The position numbers and the translations under genes are program-made. 28,634 nt of DNA, from positions 1 to 28,634 of the forward strand of contig CALEYW010000030.1 in the NCBI GenBank assembly GCA_937927945.1. Direction: 5' to 3'. This document shows, piece after piece, positions 1-7,420 of the stretch. Numbering within the stretch: the stretch's first letter is position 1; every line of letters starts with the position of its first letter. The DNA comes from an uncultured candidate division WPS-2 bacterium (lineage in GTDB: Bacteria; Vulcanimicrobiota; Vulcanimicrobiia; Vulcanimicrobiales; Vulcanimicrobiaceae). Under the pieces are notes generated by a model. The model was given only the letters and a program-made list of their open reading frames with translations, searched no databases and had not been told where the DNA came from.

Positions 1-455
1 TGCACGCCGAGAGCACGCTCTTCGACGCGCTGCTGCGCACGCCGCGCGCGCGGCGCGAGGAAGCCGAGACCCGCGAGGCCGCGTTCGAGGCGCTGAACTT
101 CGCGGGAATCGAGCCGCTCGCCGCCCGCATCGCCGGCTCGATTCCGCAGGAAGCGCAGAAGCGGCTCGCGATCGCGATCGCCGTCGCCGCCAAGCCGAAA
201 CTGATCCTGCTGGACGAACCGGTCGCCGGCGTCACCTCGGAAGAAACGCTCGAGCACGCCGCGCTCATTCGGCACATGGCACGCGAAGGCTACACGATCT
301 GCCTCGTCGAGCACAAGATGAGCCTCGTCATGGGGTTGGCCGACTCGATCGTCGTGCTGCACCACGGAAAGAAGATCGCCGAAGGAACGCCCGGCGAGGT
401 CAGCGCCGATCCGGCGGTGATCGAAGCCTACCTCGGAGCCGCTACGCATGCTTGA
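1..455 (+). CDS. livG: Branched-chain amino acid-type ABC transporter ATP-binding protein LivG (3' part only)
   Basis: The gene enters from the left edge, so the Walker A part is missing; about 150 C-terminal residues remain, reading in the frame whose codons start at base 3. Visible are Walker B (KLILLDEP), the VAG segment that follows it, the H-loop histidine in LVEHKM and the typical LivG ending with IAEGTP and VIEAYLG. LivG is one of two ATPases that power a high-affinity importer for branched-chain amino acids or related amides and short acids. Its TGA at 453-455 overlaps the livF start by 8 bases, so the two are translationally coupled. Oddity: where LivG proteins normally carry an LPYGxQKR-type signature, this protein reads SIPQEAQKR, lacking the usual glycine. 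The family call rests on the ending and on the livF/binding-protein neighbours. Confidence 0.88.
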   Translation, partial: HAESTLFDALLRTPRARREEAETREAAFEALNFAGIEPLAARIAGSIPQEAQKRLAIAIAVAAKPKLILLDEPVAGVTSEETLEHAALIRHMAREGYTICLVEHKMSLVMGLADSIVVLHHGKKIAEGTPGEVSADPAVIEAYLGAATHA

Positions 456-1155
456 GATCCGCAACCTCGGCGTCCGGTACGGTACCGCGTCGCCGGCGCT
501 CGACGGCGTCGACCTCATCGTGCAGCCGGGTGAGTGCGTCACGCTGCTCGGCGCGAACGGCTCCGGAAAAACGTCGCTCTTCGGCGCGCTCAGCGGCCTC
601 ATTCCATCGAGCGGTCACATCCATTTCGAGCAGCGGGAGATCGGTCGTCTGCGGCCGGCCGCGATCGTCGCGCTCGGCATCGCGCAATGTCCGGAGGGTC
701 GCAAGCTCTTCCCCGACTTGTCGGTCGAGAAGAACTTGCGCTTGGGAGCATACGTCGGACGCCGCGACCGGCGCGGAACCGATGCGGCCCTGGAACGCGT
801 CTGCACCCTGTTCCCCGACGTGCGCGATAAACTGCGCTCGCCGGCGGGAGCGCTCAGCGGAGGACAGCAGCAGATGGTCGCGATCGGTCGCGCGTTGATG
901 GCGCGCCCGAAGCTGCTGCTGCTCGACGAACCGTCGCTGGGTCTGGCACCGAAGATGGTCGAGGCAATGCTGGACGCCGTCTCGGAGATCAATCGCGTCG
1001 GCACGATGGTGCTGCTGGCGGAACAGAATGCGTACGCCGCGCTCTCGATCGCGCATCGCGGCTACGTATTGGCCAACGGGAAAGTGGTGCTCGAAGGCTC
1101 GGCGAGCACGCTGCAACAGAACGAGCTCGTCAAGAAGGCGTTTATCGGCGCCTGA
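448..1155 (+). CDS. livF: Branched-chain amino acid-type ABC transporter ATP-binding protein LivF
   Basis: A complete 235-residue cytoplasmic ATPase of LivF size. It shows Walker A (GANGSGKTS, about residues 35-43), the LivF-typical Q-loop region with CPEGRKLFPDLSVEKNL, a canonical signature ALSGGQQQM, Walker B LLLLDEPSLGLAP and the LAEQN switch in place of the usual H-loop histidine. SLGLAP and LAEQN are hallmarks of LivF as opposed to LivG. The ATG at 448 lies inside the end of livG, and the binding-protein gene follows 13 bases after the stop, which marks an operon. The substrate cannot be read from the ATPase; branched-chain amino acids, urea/amides or aromatic acids are all used by this family. 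Confidence 0.93.
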   Translation: MLEIRNLGVRYGTASPALDGVDLIVQPGECVTLLGANGSGKTSLFGALSGLIPSSGHIHFEQREIGRLRPAAIVALGIAQCPEGRKLFPDLSVEKNLRLGAYVGRRDRRGTDAALERVCTLFPDVRDKLRSPAGALSGGQQQMVAIGRALMARPKLLLLDEPSLGLAPKMVEAMLDAVSEINRVGTMVLLAEQNAYAALSIAHRGYVLANGKVVLEGSASTLQQNELVKKAFIGA

Positions 1156-1168
1156 GAAGGAGAGTCCA

Positions 1169-2341
1169 TTGTTCCGCAAATTACGGGTAGCGGCTGCGAG
1201 TGCGGTCATCATGGCGATGGCATCGACGCTCGGCGCAACCGCACAAACGTCGCCCGACGTGATCACCATCGGCTACACCGGCCCGCTCAGCGGCGGCGCG
1301 GCGGCGTACGGCACCGACGTGCAGCGCGGCATCCAGATGGCGATCGACGAGATCAACGCCGCGGGCGGCGTGAAGGTCGGCGGCAAGAAGGCCACCTTCA
1401 AGCTGGTCTCGCTCGACGACCAGTACCGCCCGCCCAACTCCGTTACCAACGCGAAGCAGCTCTCGCAGCAGAACAACGCCGTCATCGTCTTCTGCCCGCA
1501 CTCGGGCGGCATCTTGGCGATCCAGGCGATGAACGAGAAGTCCTCACCGAAGTTCGTGCTCGGCGCCTATAGCAGCGAGCCGGCGATCCTCAAACAGGAC
1601 AACCACCTCACGGTGATGATCCCGCCGTCGTACGACGCCTACTTCAAGCCGTTCATCGGCGCCGAGATGAAGCGCTTCGGGAAGAAGCTCGGCCTGCTCG
1701 CGACCACGTCGGCCTACGGCAAGGCCTGGGCCGACGGCTTCCGCAAAGCGTGGGAAGCTGCCGGCGGCACGGTGACCGGGGACTACGGCGTCGACTACAA
1801 CACGACGACCGACTTCTCGGGCGCCGTCACCAAGGCGCTGAGCGACAAGCCCGACGTGATGCTCGTCGGCGGTCCGTCGCAGCCGACGGGGCTCGTCATC
1901 AAGTCGGCCCGCAACCAAGGCTACAAGGGCGGCTTCGCGATGATGGATCAGGCGAAGTTCGAACAGGTCGAAGATGCGGCGCCGGTCGCGCAGCTCGAGG
2001 GCACGATCGGCATCATTCCGTTCAAGGACTTCGGGCCCGGCGTGCGCCAATTCATCCCGCGCTACAACCAGAAGTTCGGCACCTCGCGTCAAGCCAATTC
2101 GGAAGTCGGCCTGAACTACGAGACGATGCACGTGTTCGCCGCGGCGATCCAGGAAGCGAACAGCACCGATCCGGCAGCAATCATGACGAAGGTGGAGCAC
2201 GCCGCCAGGAGCCTGCCCGGAACCTATCGCGTCGCCGACATCAACGGCTTCACGAAGACCGGGCACCTCCTGATTCGCGCGGTCGCCGCCTTCGTCAACA
2301 AGGGCAAATACCAGGCCGTCCCCGTCCCCTTCACCGAATAA
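1169..2341 (+). CDS. Periplasmic substrate-binding protein of a branched-chain amino acid-type ABC transporter
   Basis: About 390 residues. I chose the TTG at 1169 because AAGGAG (1157-1162) sits 6 bases upstream and because translation then begins with a normal signal peptide (FRKLRVAAASAVIMAMAS..., probable cleavage after GATA near residue 26); an earlier start would run back into livF. The mature protein opens with VITIGYTGPLSGGAAAYG and has the GIQMAIDEINAAGGV segment, both hallmarks of type I periplasmic ligand-binding (Peripla_BP_6, LivJ/LivK-like) proteins. It would capture the ligand outside the membrane and hand it to the LivHM permease, whose genes presumably lie left of the window. 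It differs clearly in sequence from the second binding protein at 12454-13713, so the two systems probably have different ligands. Confidence 0.9.
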   Translation: MFRKLRVAAASAVIMAMASTLGATAQTSPDVITIGYTGPLSGGAAAYGTDVQRGIQMAIDEINAAGGVKVGGKKATFKLVSLDDQYRPPNSVTNAKQLSQQNNAVIVFCPHSGGILAIQAMNEKSSPKFVLGAYSSEPAILKQDNHLTVMIPPSYDAYFKPFIGAEMKRFGKKLGLLATTSAYGKAWADGFRKAWEAAGGTVTGDYGVDYNTTTDFSGAVTKALSDKPDVMLVGGPSQPTGLVIKSARNQGYKGGFAMMDQAKFEQVEDAAPVAQLEGTIGIIPFKDFGPGVRQFIPRYNQKFGTSRQANSEVGLNYETMHVFAAAIQEANSTDPAAIMTKVEHAARSLPGTYRVADINGFTKTGHLLIRAVAAFVNKGKYQAVPVPFTE

Positions 2342-2368
2342 CGGCAGCCCGCGTCACCGCCGAAACAC

Positions 2369-2400
2369 AAAGAGGCCCGCGCAGAGCGGGCCTCTTTTCT
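2369..2400 (+). terminator. Intrinsic terminator of the first liv operon
   Basis: A perfect 10-bp stem (AGAGGCCCGC at 2371-2380 with GCGGGCCTCT at 2386-2395) closes a 5-base loop GCAGA and is followed by a T-rich tract (2393-2400). It starts about 30 bases after the stop codon of the binding protein and separates the liv operon from the CYTH-CHAD gene. A run of A before the stem could also allow weaker function in the other direction. Confidence 0.93.
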
Positions 2401-2433
2401 CTTGTCATTCTGAGCTAGCCGAAGGGCGCTCGC
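2401..2433. repeat. Segment resembling a widely dispersed intergenic repeat (TCATTCTGAGC type)
   Basis: Immediately after the terminator the sequence reads CTTGTCATTCTGAGCTAGCC followed by GAAGGGCGCTCG. From memory, very similar GTCATTCTGAGC-GAAGGG strings occur scattered between genes in many environmental bacterial genomes and are often mistranslated as small ORFs. Only one copy lies in this window, so the repeat nature cannot be shown here; the call depends on recognition of the consensus. Confidence 0.4.
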
Positions 2434-2485
2434 CAGCTGATGCCCTGGCCTCGATCGGGTAGTCTCTCGAGTACGAGGGCAACGC

Positions 2486-3982
2486 ATGGACGGTGACGTC
2501 GAACGCGAGTTGAAGCTCGCACCTCCCGACACGTTTTCGCTCGCGCGCCTACGGCCGCGGCTCAACGGCTACGTCGCATCGCCCGTCGGGCTCAAACGGC
2601 TGCACACGGTCTACTACGACAGCGAGGACCTGCGCCTGACGCGCTGGGGCTGCAGCCTGCGCTTTCGGCGCGGCGAGGGCTGGACGCTGAAGATCCCGGT
2701 TCCGACCGAGTCGCAGGCGCTCTACCGCGAGGAGCACGTCTTTGCGGGCGACGGCTCGACCGTCCCGACGGCTGCACTCGACCTCGCGACGGCGTACCTG
2801 CGCGGTGCGACGCCCCAACCGGTTGCCGAACTCCGCACGCTGCGCACGAGTCGGCACGTTCTCTCCGAGGGCGGCGACGATCTCGCCGAGGTGGTCGAGG
2901 ACGACGTGCGCGTCGTCGAGGGCACGCACGTCGTGCGCCGTTTCCGACAAGTCGAGATCGAGCTGGCCGACGCGGCGCCCGACGAACTGCTGGACGAACT
3001 CGGGGAGCTGATGCGAAACGCGGGGGCGGGGAACCCCGATCCCGTTCCCAAGGACGTCCGTGCGATGGGCGAACGCGCCCGCGAACCGGAGATCGCGTTG
3101 CCGGCGCTCGACGCCCGTTCGCGAATCGGCGACGTCGTGCGCGCCTCGCTGGGGGGATCGGTCGAGCGCATCGTGCGTTACGACGCGAAGCTCCGGCTCC
3201 AGGCAGACGAAGGAGCGATCCACCACGCGCGAGTCGCGGTGCGCCGGCTGCGCAGTGATCTGCGGACCTTCCTGACGTTGTTCGATGCGACGTGGGCGTG
3301 CGGTCTACGGCAACGGTTGCGGTGGCTGCAGGACGGGCTCTCGGCCGCGCGCGACACCGACGTCCTCATCGCCGGCCTGCGGCGCCGCAGCGAAACGCTG
3401 CCCGACGCCGATCGCCGCCGCATCGACGACGTGCTCGCGCCGCTCCAGGAAGCGCGCGACGCCGCCTACGAGCACGTGCGCGCGATGCTGCACGACGATC
3501 GCTACGTCCCGTTGCTGCAGGCGCTGGTCGACGCGGCGAAACGCCCCCCGTTCAACGCACGCGCGGACGATCCGGCGTGCGATGCGATCCCGCCGATCGT
3601 CGAGGACGCGTGGTCGACGGTGCGCAAGCGCGTTCGCAAGCGGACGCGGCCGCCGTCCGACCGGGAGCTGCACGCGATCCGCATCGCGGCAAAACGCGTC
3701 CGCTACGCCGCCGAAGCCGTCGAACCCGTCGTGCGTCGTCCGGCATCCGCGTTCGCGCGTGCGGCCGAGGACCTCCAGACGATTCTCGGCGAACAGCACG
3801 ACGCCGTCGTGGCCTGCGAGCGGCTGCGGACACTCGACGTCGGCGGCGACGGCGAGCGCGCGTTCCTCGCCGGCGAGCTCGCCGCGCTCGAAATTCTAGC
3901 CGCCCTCGACGCCCGCCGCGCCTGGCGCAAAGCATGGCGCAACGTAAAGCGCGAACACCGCCGCTTCCGCCGCACGTTCTAA
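2486..3982 (+). CDS. CYTH and CHAD domain protein (probable polyphosphate-associated)
   Basis: A 498-residue soluble protein. The N-terminal CYTH (triphosphate tunnel metalloenzyme) half begins with the hallmark ERELK (ExExK, residues 6-10) and continues with alternating acidic and basic strands to about residue 200. The C-terminal half (about 215-490) is a CHAD helical domain, with the conserved basic helices HHARVAVRRLRSDLRTF (near residue 245) and ELHAIRIAAKRVRYAAEAV. CYTH-CHAD proteins hydrolyse inorganic triphosphate or bind polyphosphate; CHAD domains are known to bind polyphosphate granules. The start is supported by GAGGG six bases upstream of the ATG. It stands alone on this strand between a terminator and a convergent aminotransferase gene only 3 bases away. 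Actual enzymatic activity is inferred. Confidence 0.9.
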   Translation: MDGDVERELKLAPPDTFSLARLRPRLNGYVASPVGLKRLHTVYYDSEDLRLTRWGCSLRFRRGEGWTLKIPVPTESQALYREEHVFAGDGSTVPTAALDLATAYLRGATPQPVAELRTLRTSRHVLSEGGDDLAEVVEDDVRVVEGTHVVRRFRQVEIELADAAPDELLDELGELMRNAGAGNPDPVPKDVRAMGERAREPEIALPALDARSRIGDVVRASLGGSVERIVRYDAKLRLQADEGAIHHARVAVRRLRSDLRTFLTLFDATWACGLRQRLRWLQDGLSAARDTDVLIAGLRRRSETLPDADRRRIDDVLAPLQEARDAAYEHVRAMLHDDRYVPLLQALVDAAKRPPFNARADDPACDAIPPIVEDAWSTVRKRVRKRTRPPSDRELHAIRIAAKRVRYAAEAVEPVVRRPASAFARAAEDLQTILGEQHDAVVACERLRTLDVGGDGERAFLAGELAALEILAALDARRAWRKAWRNVKREHRRFRRTF

Positions 3983-3985
3983 ACT

Positions 3986-5158
3986 CTACACCGCAGCGGG
4001 CTGCTCCGCTTCGAGGAAGACCTTGAGGGCGGCTTGGACGCCGGTGCCGATTTGGATTTTGGCGCCGGCGGCGAGCAGCGCGATCTCGAGTGCGCCGAGT
4101 GCGCCCAGCACGTCGGTTTGGGTGAGATCGCCCATCGTGCCGATGCGAAGGATCTGGCCCTTGAGCTTGCCCTGGCCGCCGCCGATCACGACGCCGCGTT
4201 CTTCGCGCAGCGCCTTGCGGATCGCGTCGCCGTCGATCCCCGCCGGTAGGCGAATCGCGACGACGGTGACCGAATGCGCGCCTTCCTTCGAGAAGACCTC
4301 GAGCCCGAGCGCCGCCGCGCAGGCGCGGATCGCCCGCGCGTACCGCGCGTGACGCTCCCAAACGCTGCGCGCACCGACGCGTTCGAATTCGGCCAGCGCG
4401 ACGTCGAGCGCGAACGCGATCGACACCGGCGGCGTCCACGGCGTTTGCCCGAGTGCCGCGAAGTCGCGCGCTTTCTTCAAATCGAAGTAGAAACGCGGGG
4501 CCGGATTCGCATCCATCCGTTCCCACGCGCGCGGCGCGACCGCGACCATCGCGAGACCGGGCTGAACCGCAAGCGCTTTCTGCGATGCGGTCACCACGAC
4601 GTCGAAGCCCCACTCGTCCATGCGAAACTCGCCGGCCGCCAGACCGCTGACCGAGTCGACGACGACGTACGCGCCGTGGCCGCGAACCGCGCCGGCCAAG
4701 GCGGCCATGTCGTTCTGCGAGCCCGTCGAGGTCTCGTTGTGCGTGAGCAGGACGCCCGTGTAGCGCCGCTCGCCGGTTGCCGCGGCGAGCTTCGCGCGCA
4801 GCGCAGCGGGATCGACGGCGCTGCCCCACGGCGTCTCGAGCACGTCGACCTCGCAGCCGAACGTGCGCGCGATCGCGATCAACCGTTCTCCGAATACGCC
4901 GATCGGGCACGCCAGAAGCCGGTCGCCCGCACCGAAGAGATTGCCGACCGCCGCTTCGAGGCCGCCGGTTCCCGACGACCCGAGCACCAGTATCTCACCG
5001 TGCTCCGTCCCGAACACCGGCTTCAGCCGGTCCGCGACGCGGCCCAGCAGTTCCTTGAACTCCGGTCCGCGATGGTCGATCATCGGCTGAGCGGCGGCGA
5101 TCAGTACCGCCTCCGAGACGGTGACGGGACCGGGGATGAAAAGCAGCTTCTTGGACAC
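3986..5158 (-). CDS. Class V aminotransferase, alanine-glyoxylate/serine-pyruvate type
   Basis: About 390 residues. The GTG at 5158 is preferred because GGAGG lies four bases upstream and it gives the standard N-terminus SKKLLFIPGPVTVSEAVL; the upstream ATG at 5206 would overlap the divergent selD gene. The PLP-binding lysine is Lys194 in ASQKALAVQPG, preceded by the strand VVVDSVSGLA, whose aspartate contacts the PLP ring nitrogen; the substrate-binding HRGPEF motif is near the N-terminus. Fold-type I enzymes of this group transfer amino groups between alanine, serine or aspartate and glyoxylate or pyruvate, and include the so-called 42-kDa soluble hydrogenase subunit. The exact donor is not readable. 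Its end meets the CYTH-CHAD gene tail-to-tail; it is divergent from selD, separated by 46 bases that must hold both promoters or part of them. Confidence 0.88.
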   Translation of the reverse strand: MSKKLLFIPGPVTVSEAVLIAAAQPMIDHRGPEFKELLGRVADRLKPVFGTEHGEILVLGSSGTGGLEAAVGNLFGAGDRLLACPIGVFGERLIAIARTFGCEVDVLETPWGSAVDPAALRAKLAAATGERRYTGVLLTHNETSTGSQNDMAALAGAVRGHGAYVVVDSVSGLAAGEFRMDEWGFDVVVTASQKALAVQPGLAMVAVAPRAWERMDANPAPRFYFDLKKARDFAALGQTPWTPPVSIAFALDVALAEFERVGARSVWERHARYARAIRACAAALGLEVFSKEGAHSVTVVAIRLPAGIDGDAIRKALREERGVVIGGGQGKLKGQILRIGTMGDLTQTDVLGALGALEIALLAAGAKIQIGTGVQAALKVFLEAEQPAAV

Positions 5159-5204
5159 GGAGCCTCCGGCGGAAGTTGGACGTTCGACCTTGTATTCGGA
5201 GATC

Positions 5205-6251
5205 ATGATCGAGTCCCCCGGACGCGTCCGGCTCACGACGCTCTCGGCCTGTGCCGGCTGTGCGGCGAAAGTCCCGGCGTCGGAGTTGGCGCGGGCGCTG
5301 CGCGGGTTGCCGGCCCCAACCGACCCCAACGTTCTGGTGGGTATCGCCACCAGCGACGACGCGGGCGTCTACCGGTTGAGCGACGAGCTCGCGATCGTGC
5401 AGACCGTCGATTTCTTCACGCCGATCGTCGACGACCCGTACGACTTTGGTCGAATAGCCGCCGCCAACGCGATCAGCGACGTGTACGCGATGGGCGGCGT
5501 GCCGGTCAGCGCGCTGAACATCGCGGCGTTCCCGGTGGAAACGCTCGGAACCGAGATCCTCTCCCGCATCCTCGCGGGCGGCGCGCAGGTCGCTGCCGCC
5601 GCTGGGGTCAGCATCCTCGGCGGTCACACGATCAAATCCGACGAACCAAAATATGGGATGGCGGTGACTGGAACCATTCACCCGGGCCGCATTGTTACTA
5701 ACGCGGGTGCCCGTCCCGGCGACCTCTTGCTTCTCTCCAAAACCGTCGGGACGGGCATCCTCACGACCGCGCACAAGCGCGACCTCATCGACGACGCCGG
5801 GCTGGCACCCGCGATCGTGTCGATGACCCGCCTCAACGACCGTGCTGCGGCCGTCATGCTCGCTCACGGCGTGCACGCCGCGACGGACGTCACCGGGTTC
5901 GGCTTGGTCGGTCACGGCGGCGAGATGGCGCGCGCTTCCGGCGTCGCGCTCGCCTTCGACGCGCGCGCGGTCCCGGTCTTCGACGGCGTGCTGGACTTGA
6001 TCGCGCGCGACGTCGTCCCCGGCGGCACGCGCACCAACATGACCGATCACGCCGCATTCGTCGAATACGCGGACGACGTCGCGTACCCGTACCGCGTCCT
6101 GCTCTCGGACGCGCAGACGTCGGGCGGCCTGCTGATCGCGCTCGCGCCGGACGACGCGCACCGCGCGCTCGCGGCGCTCGCCGATCTCGGCACCGCGGCG
6201 ATCGTCGGCGAAGTGCTGGCCGGCCCGGCCGGCACGGTTTTCATTCGCTGA
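5205..6251 (+). CDS. selD: Selenide, water dikinase SelD
   Basis: 348 residues, the normal SelD length. It makes selenophosphate from selenide and ATP, the selenium donor for selenocysteine tRNA and for 2-selenouridine tRNA modification. The N-terminus has TTLSACAGCAAKV: Cys19 and Lys22 align with catalytic Cys17 and Lys20 of E. coli SelD; the second cysteine of the E. coli GCGCK motif is alanine here, and there is no in-frame UGA (it is the Cys form). Further family marks are the QTVDFFTPIVDDPYDFGRIA segment with its metal-binding aspartates, AMGGVPVSALN, GGHTI and ATDVTGFGLVGHG. The ATG at 5205 has GGAG only 3 bases upstream, a short spacing, but fits the family N-terminus. The next gene begins two bases after its stop. 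No selA, selB, selC or selU is in the window. Confidence 0.95.
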   Translation: MIESPGRVRLTTLSACAGCAAKVPASELARALRGLPAPTDPNVLVGIATSDDAGVYRLSDELAIVQTVDFFTPIVDDPYDFGRIAAANAISDVYAMGGVPVSALNIAAFPVETLGTEILSRILAGGAQVAAAAGVSILGGHTIKSDEPKYGMAVTGTIHPGRIVTNAGARPGDLLLLSKTVGTGILTTAHKRDLIDDAGLAPAIVSMTRLNDRAAAVMLAHGVHAATDVTGFGLVGHGGEMARASGVALAFDARAVPVFDGVLDLIARDVVPGGTRTNMTDHAAFVEYADDVAYPYRVLLSDAQTSGGLLIALAPDDAHRALAALADLGTAAIVGEVLAGPAGTVFIR

Positions 6252-6253
6252 GC

Positions 6254-7420
6254 GTGTGCTACGACGCGATCGTCCTGGGCCTCGGCGGCATGGGCAGCGC
6301 CGCCGCGGCGCATGCCGCGGCACGCGGCATGCGCGTGCTGGGACTCGAGCAATTCGGACCCGTCCACGCGCTCGGCGCGTCGCACGGGCGGACGCGGATC
6401 ATCCGGCAGGCGTACTTCGAGTCGCCGGACTACGTGCCGCTGCTGCGCCGCGCCTACGATCTCTGGGATGCGCTCGAAGCGCGCACCGCAACGACGCTGC
6501 GCGCGCGCACCGGCGGGCTCTTCGTCGGACGGCCCCGGACGCCGGTCGTCGCCGGCACGATCGCGAGCGCCGAGCAGTGGGGGCTGCCGTACGAGATCTT
6601 CGACGCGTCGGCACTGCGCGCGCGCTGGCCGGCACTTCGTCCGCACGACGACGAGATCGGCGTGCACGAGGCGGTTGCGGGCGCGGTCTTCCCCGAAGCG
6701 GCCGTCGCGGCGCAGCTGCAGGTGGCGGCCGCCGAAGGTGCGGAGCTGCGCTTCGGCGTGCACGTCACCGGCTGGGAGGCGGGCGACGCCGGCGTGAGCG
6801 TGACGCTTGCCGACGGGTCGCGGATCGAAGCCGGCCGTCTTGCGCTGTGCGCGGGACCCTGGTTCGGCCGAATCGCGGCCGAATTCGGCGTGCCGCTGCG
6901 CATCGAACGCAACGTGCAGTTCTGGTTCGAGCCGATCGATCGCGCCGCCGTCGCACCCGATCGTCTTCCGATCTACGCGGTCGAACGCGACGGCGGGCCG
7001 TTCTTCTACGGATTCCCCGACTTCGGCGACGGCGCCAAGATCGCGCACCACGGCAGCGGCGTCGAGGCGGATCCCGACGCCCTCGACCGCACCGTGACGC
7101 AAGCCGAGATCGCCGTCGCGAGCGAGACGCTCGCATCGTTCGTCCCGGCCGCCGCGGGACGGTTCTTGCGCGCCGCCGCGTGCATGTACTCGAACACGCC
7201 CGACGAGCACTTCGCGATCGGCACGCTGGCCCGCAATCCGCGCGTCGTCGCCGCCGGCGGCTTCTCCGGCCACGGCTTCAAGTTCACGCCGGTGATCGGC
7301 GCGATCGTCGCAGCCCTGCTCGCCCAGGACGACCCGGGGTTCTCGCTCGACCTCTTCGCGCCGGAACGGTTCAGCCCGGCTGCTCGTCCGTCCGGCGCCG
7401 CACCGGCAGCACCACGCTGA
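6254..7420 (+). CDS. FAD-dependent N-methyl amino acid oxidase (sarcosine oxidase / N-methyltryptophan oxidase family)
   Basis: 388 residues starting at a GTG two bases after the selD stop. The N-terminal dinucleotide-binding motif is GLGGMGSAAAAHAAARG, ending in the acidic ribose-binding residue of LGLEQF, followed by the family segment GASHGRTRIIRQAY. Near the C-terminus CMYSNTPDEHF contains Cys310, in the place of the cysteine that carries covalently bound FAD in monomeric sarcosine oxidase (Cys315), and GGFSGHGFKFTPVIG is the typical final motif. Such enzymes oxidise sarcosine, N-methyltryptophan or other secondary amines to the free amino acid, formaldehyde and hydrogen peroxide. The last 50 bases overlap, tail to tail, with the SpoIIE-type phosphatase gene on the other strand. 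The exact substrate is unknown; pairing with selD may be only positional. Confidence 0.9.
   Translation: MCYDAIVLGLGGMGSAAAAHAAARGMRVLGLEQFGPVHALGASHGRTRIIRQAYFESPDYVPLLRRAYDLWDALEARTATTLRARTGGLFVGRPRTPVVAGTIASAEQWGLPYEIFDASALRARWPALRPHDDEIGVHEAVAGAVFPEAAVAAQLQVAAAEGAELRFGVHVTGWEAGDAGVSVTLADGSRIEAGRLALCAGPWFGRIAAEFGVPLRIERNVQFWFEPIDRAAVAPDRLPIYAVERDGGPFFYGFPDFGDGAKIAHHGSGVEADPDALDRTVTQAEIAVASETLASFVPAAAGRFLRAAACMYSNTPDEHFAIGTLARNPRVVAAGGFSGHGFKFTPVIGAIVAALLAQDDPGFSLDLFAPERFSPAARPSGAAPAAPR

Noticed and set aside
3552..4910. A 452-codon minus-strand frame opposite the CHAD half and across the aminotransferase gene
   Set aside because: Over 25 percent Arg, out of frame with the aminotransferase; no domain.
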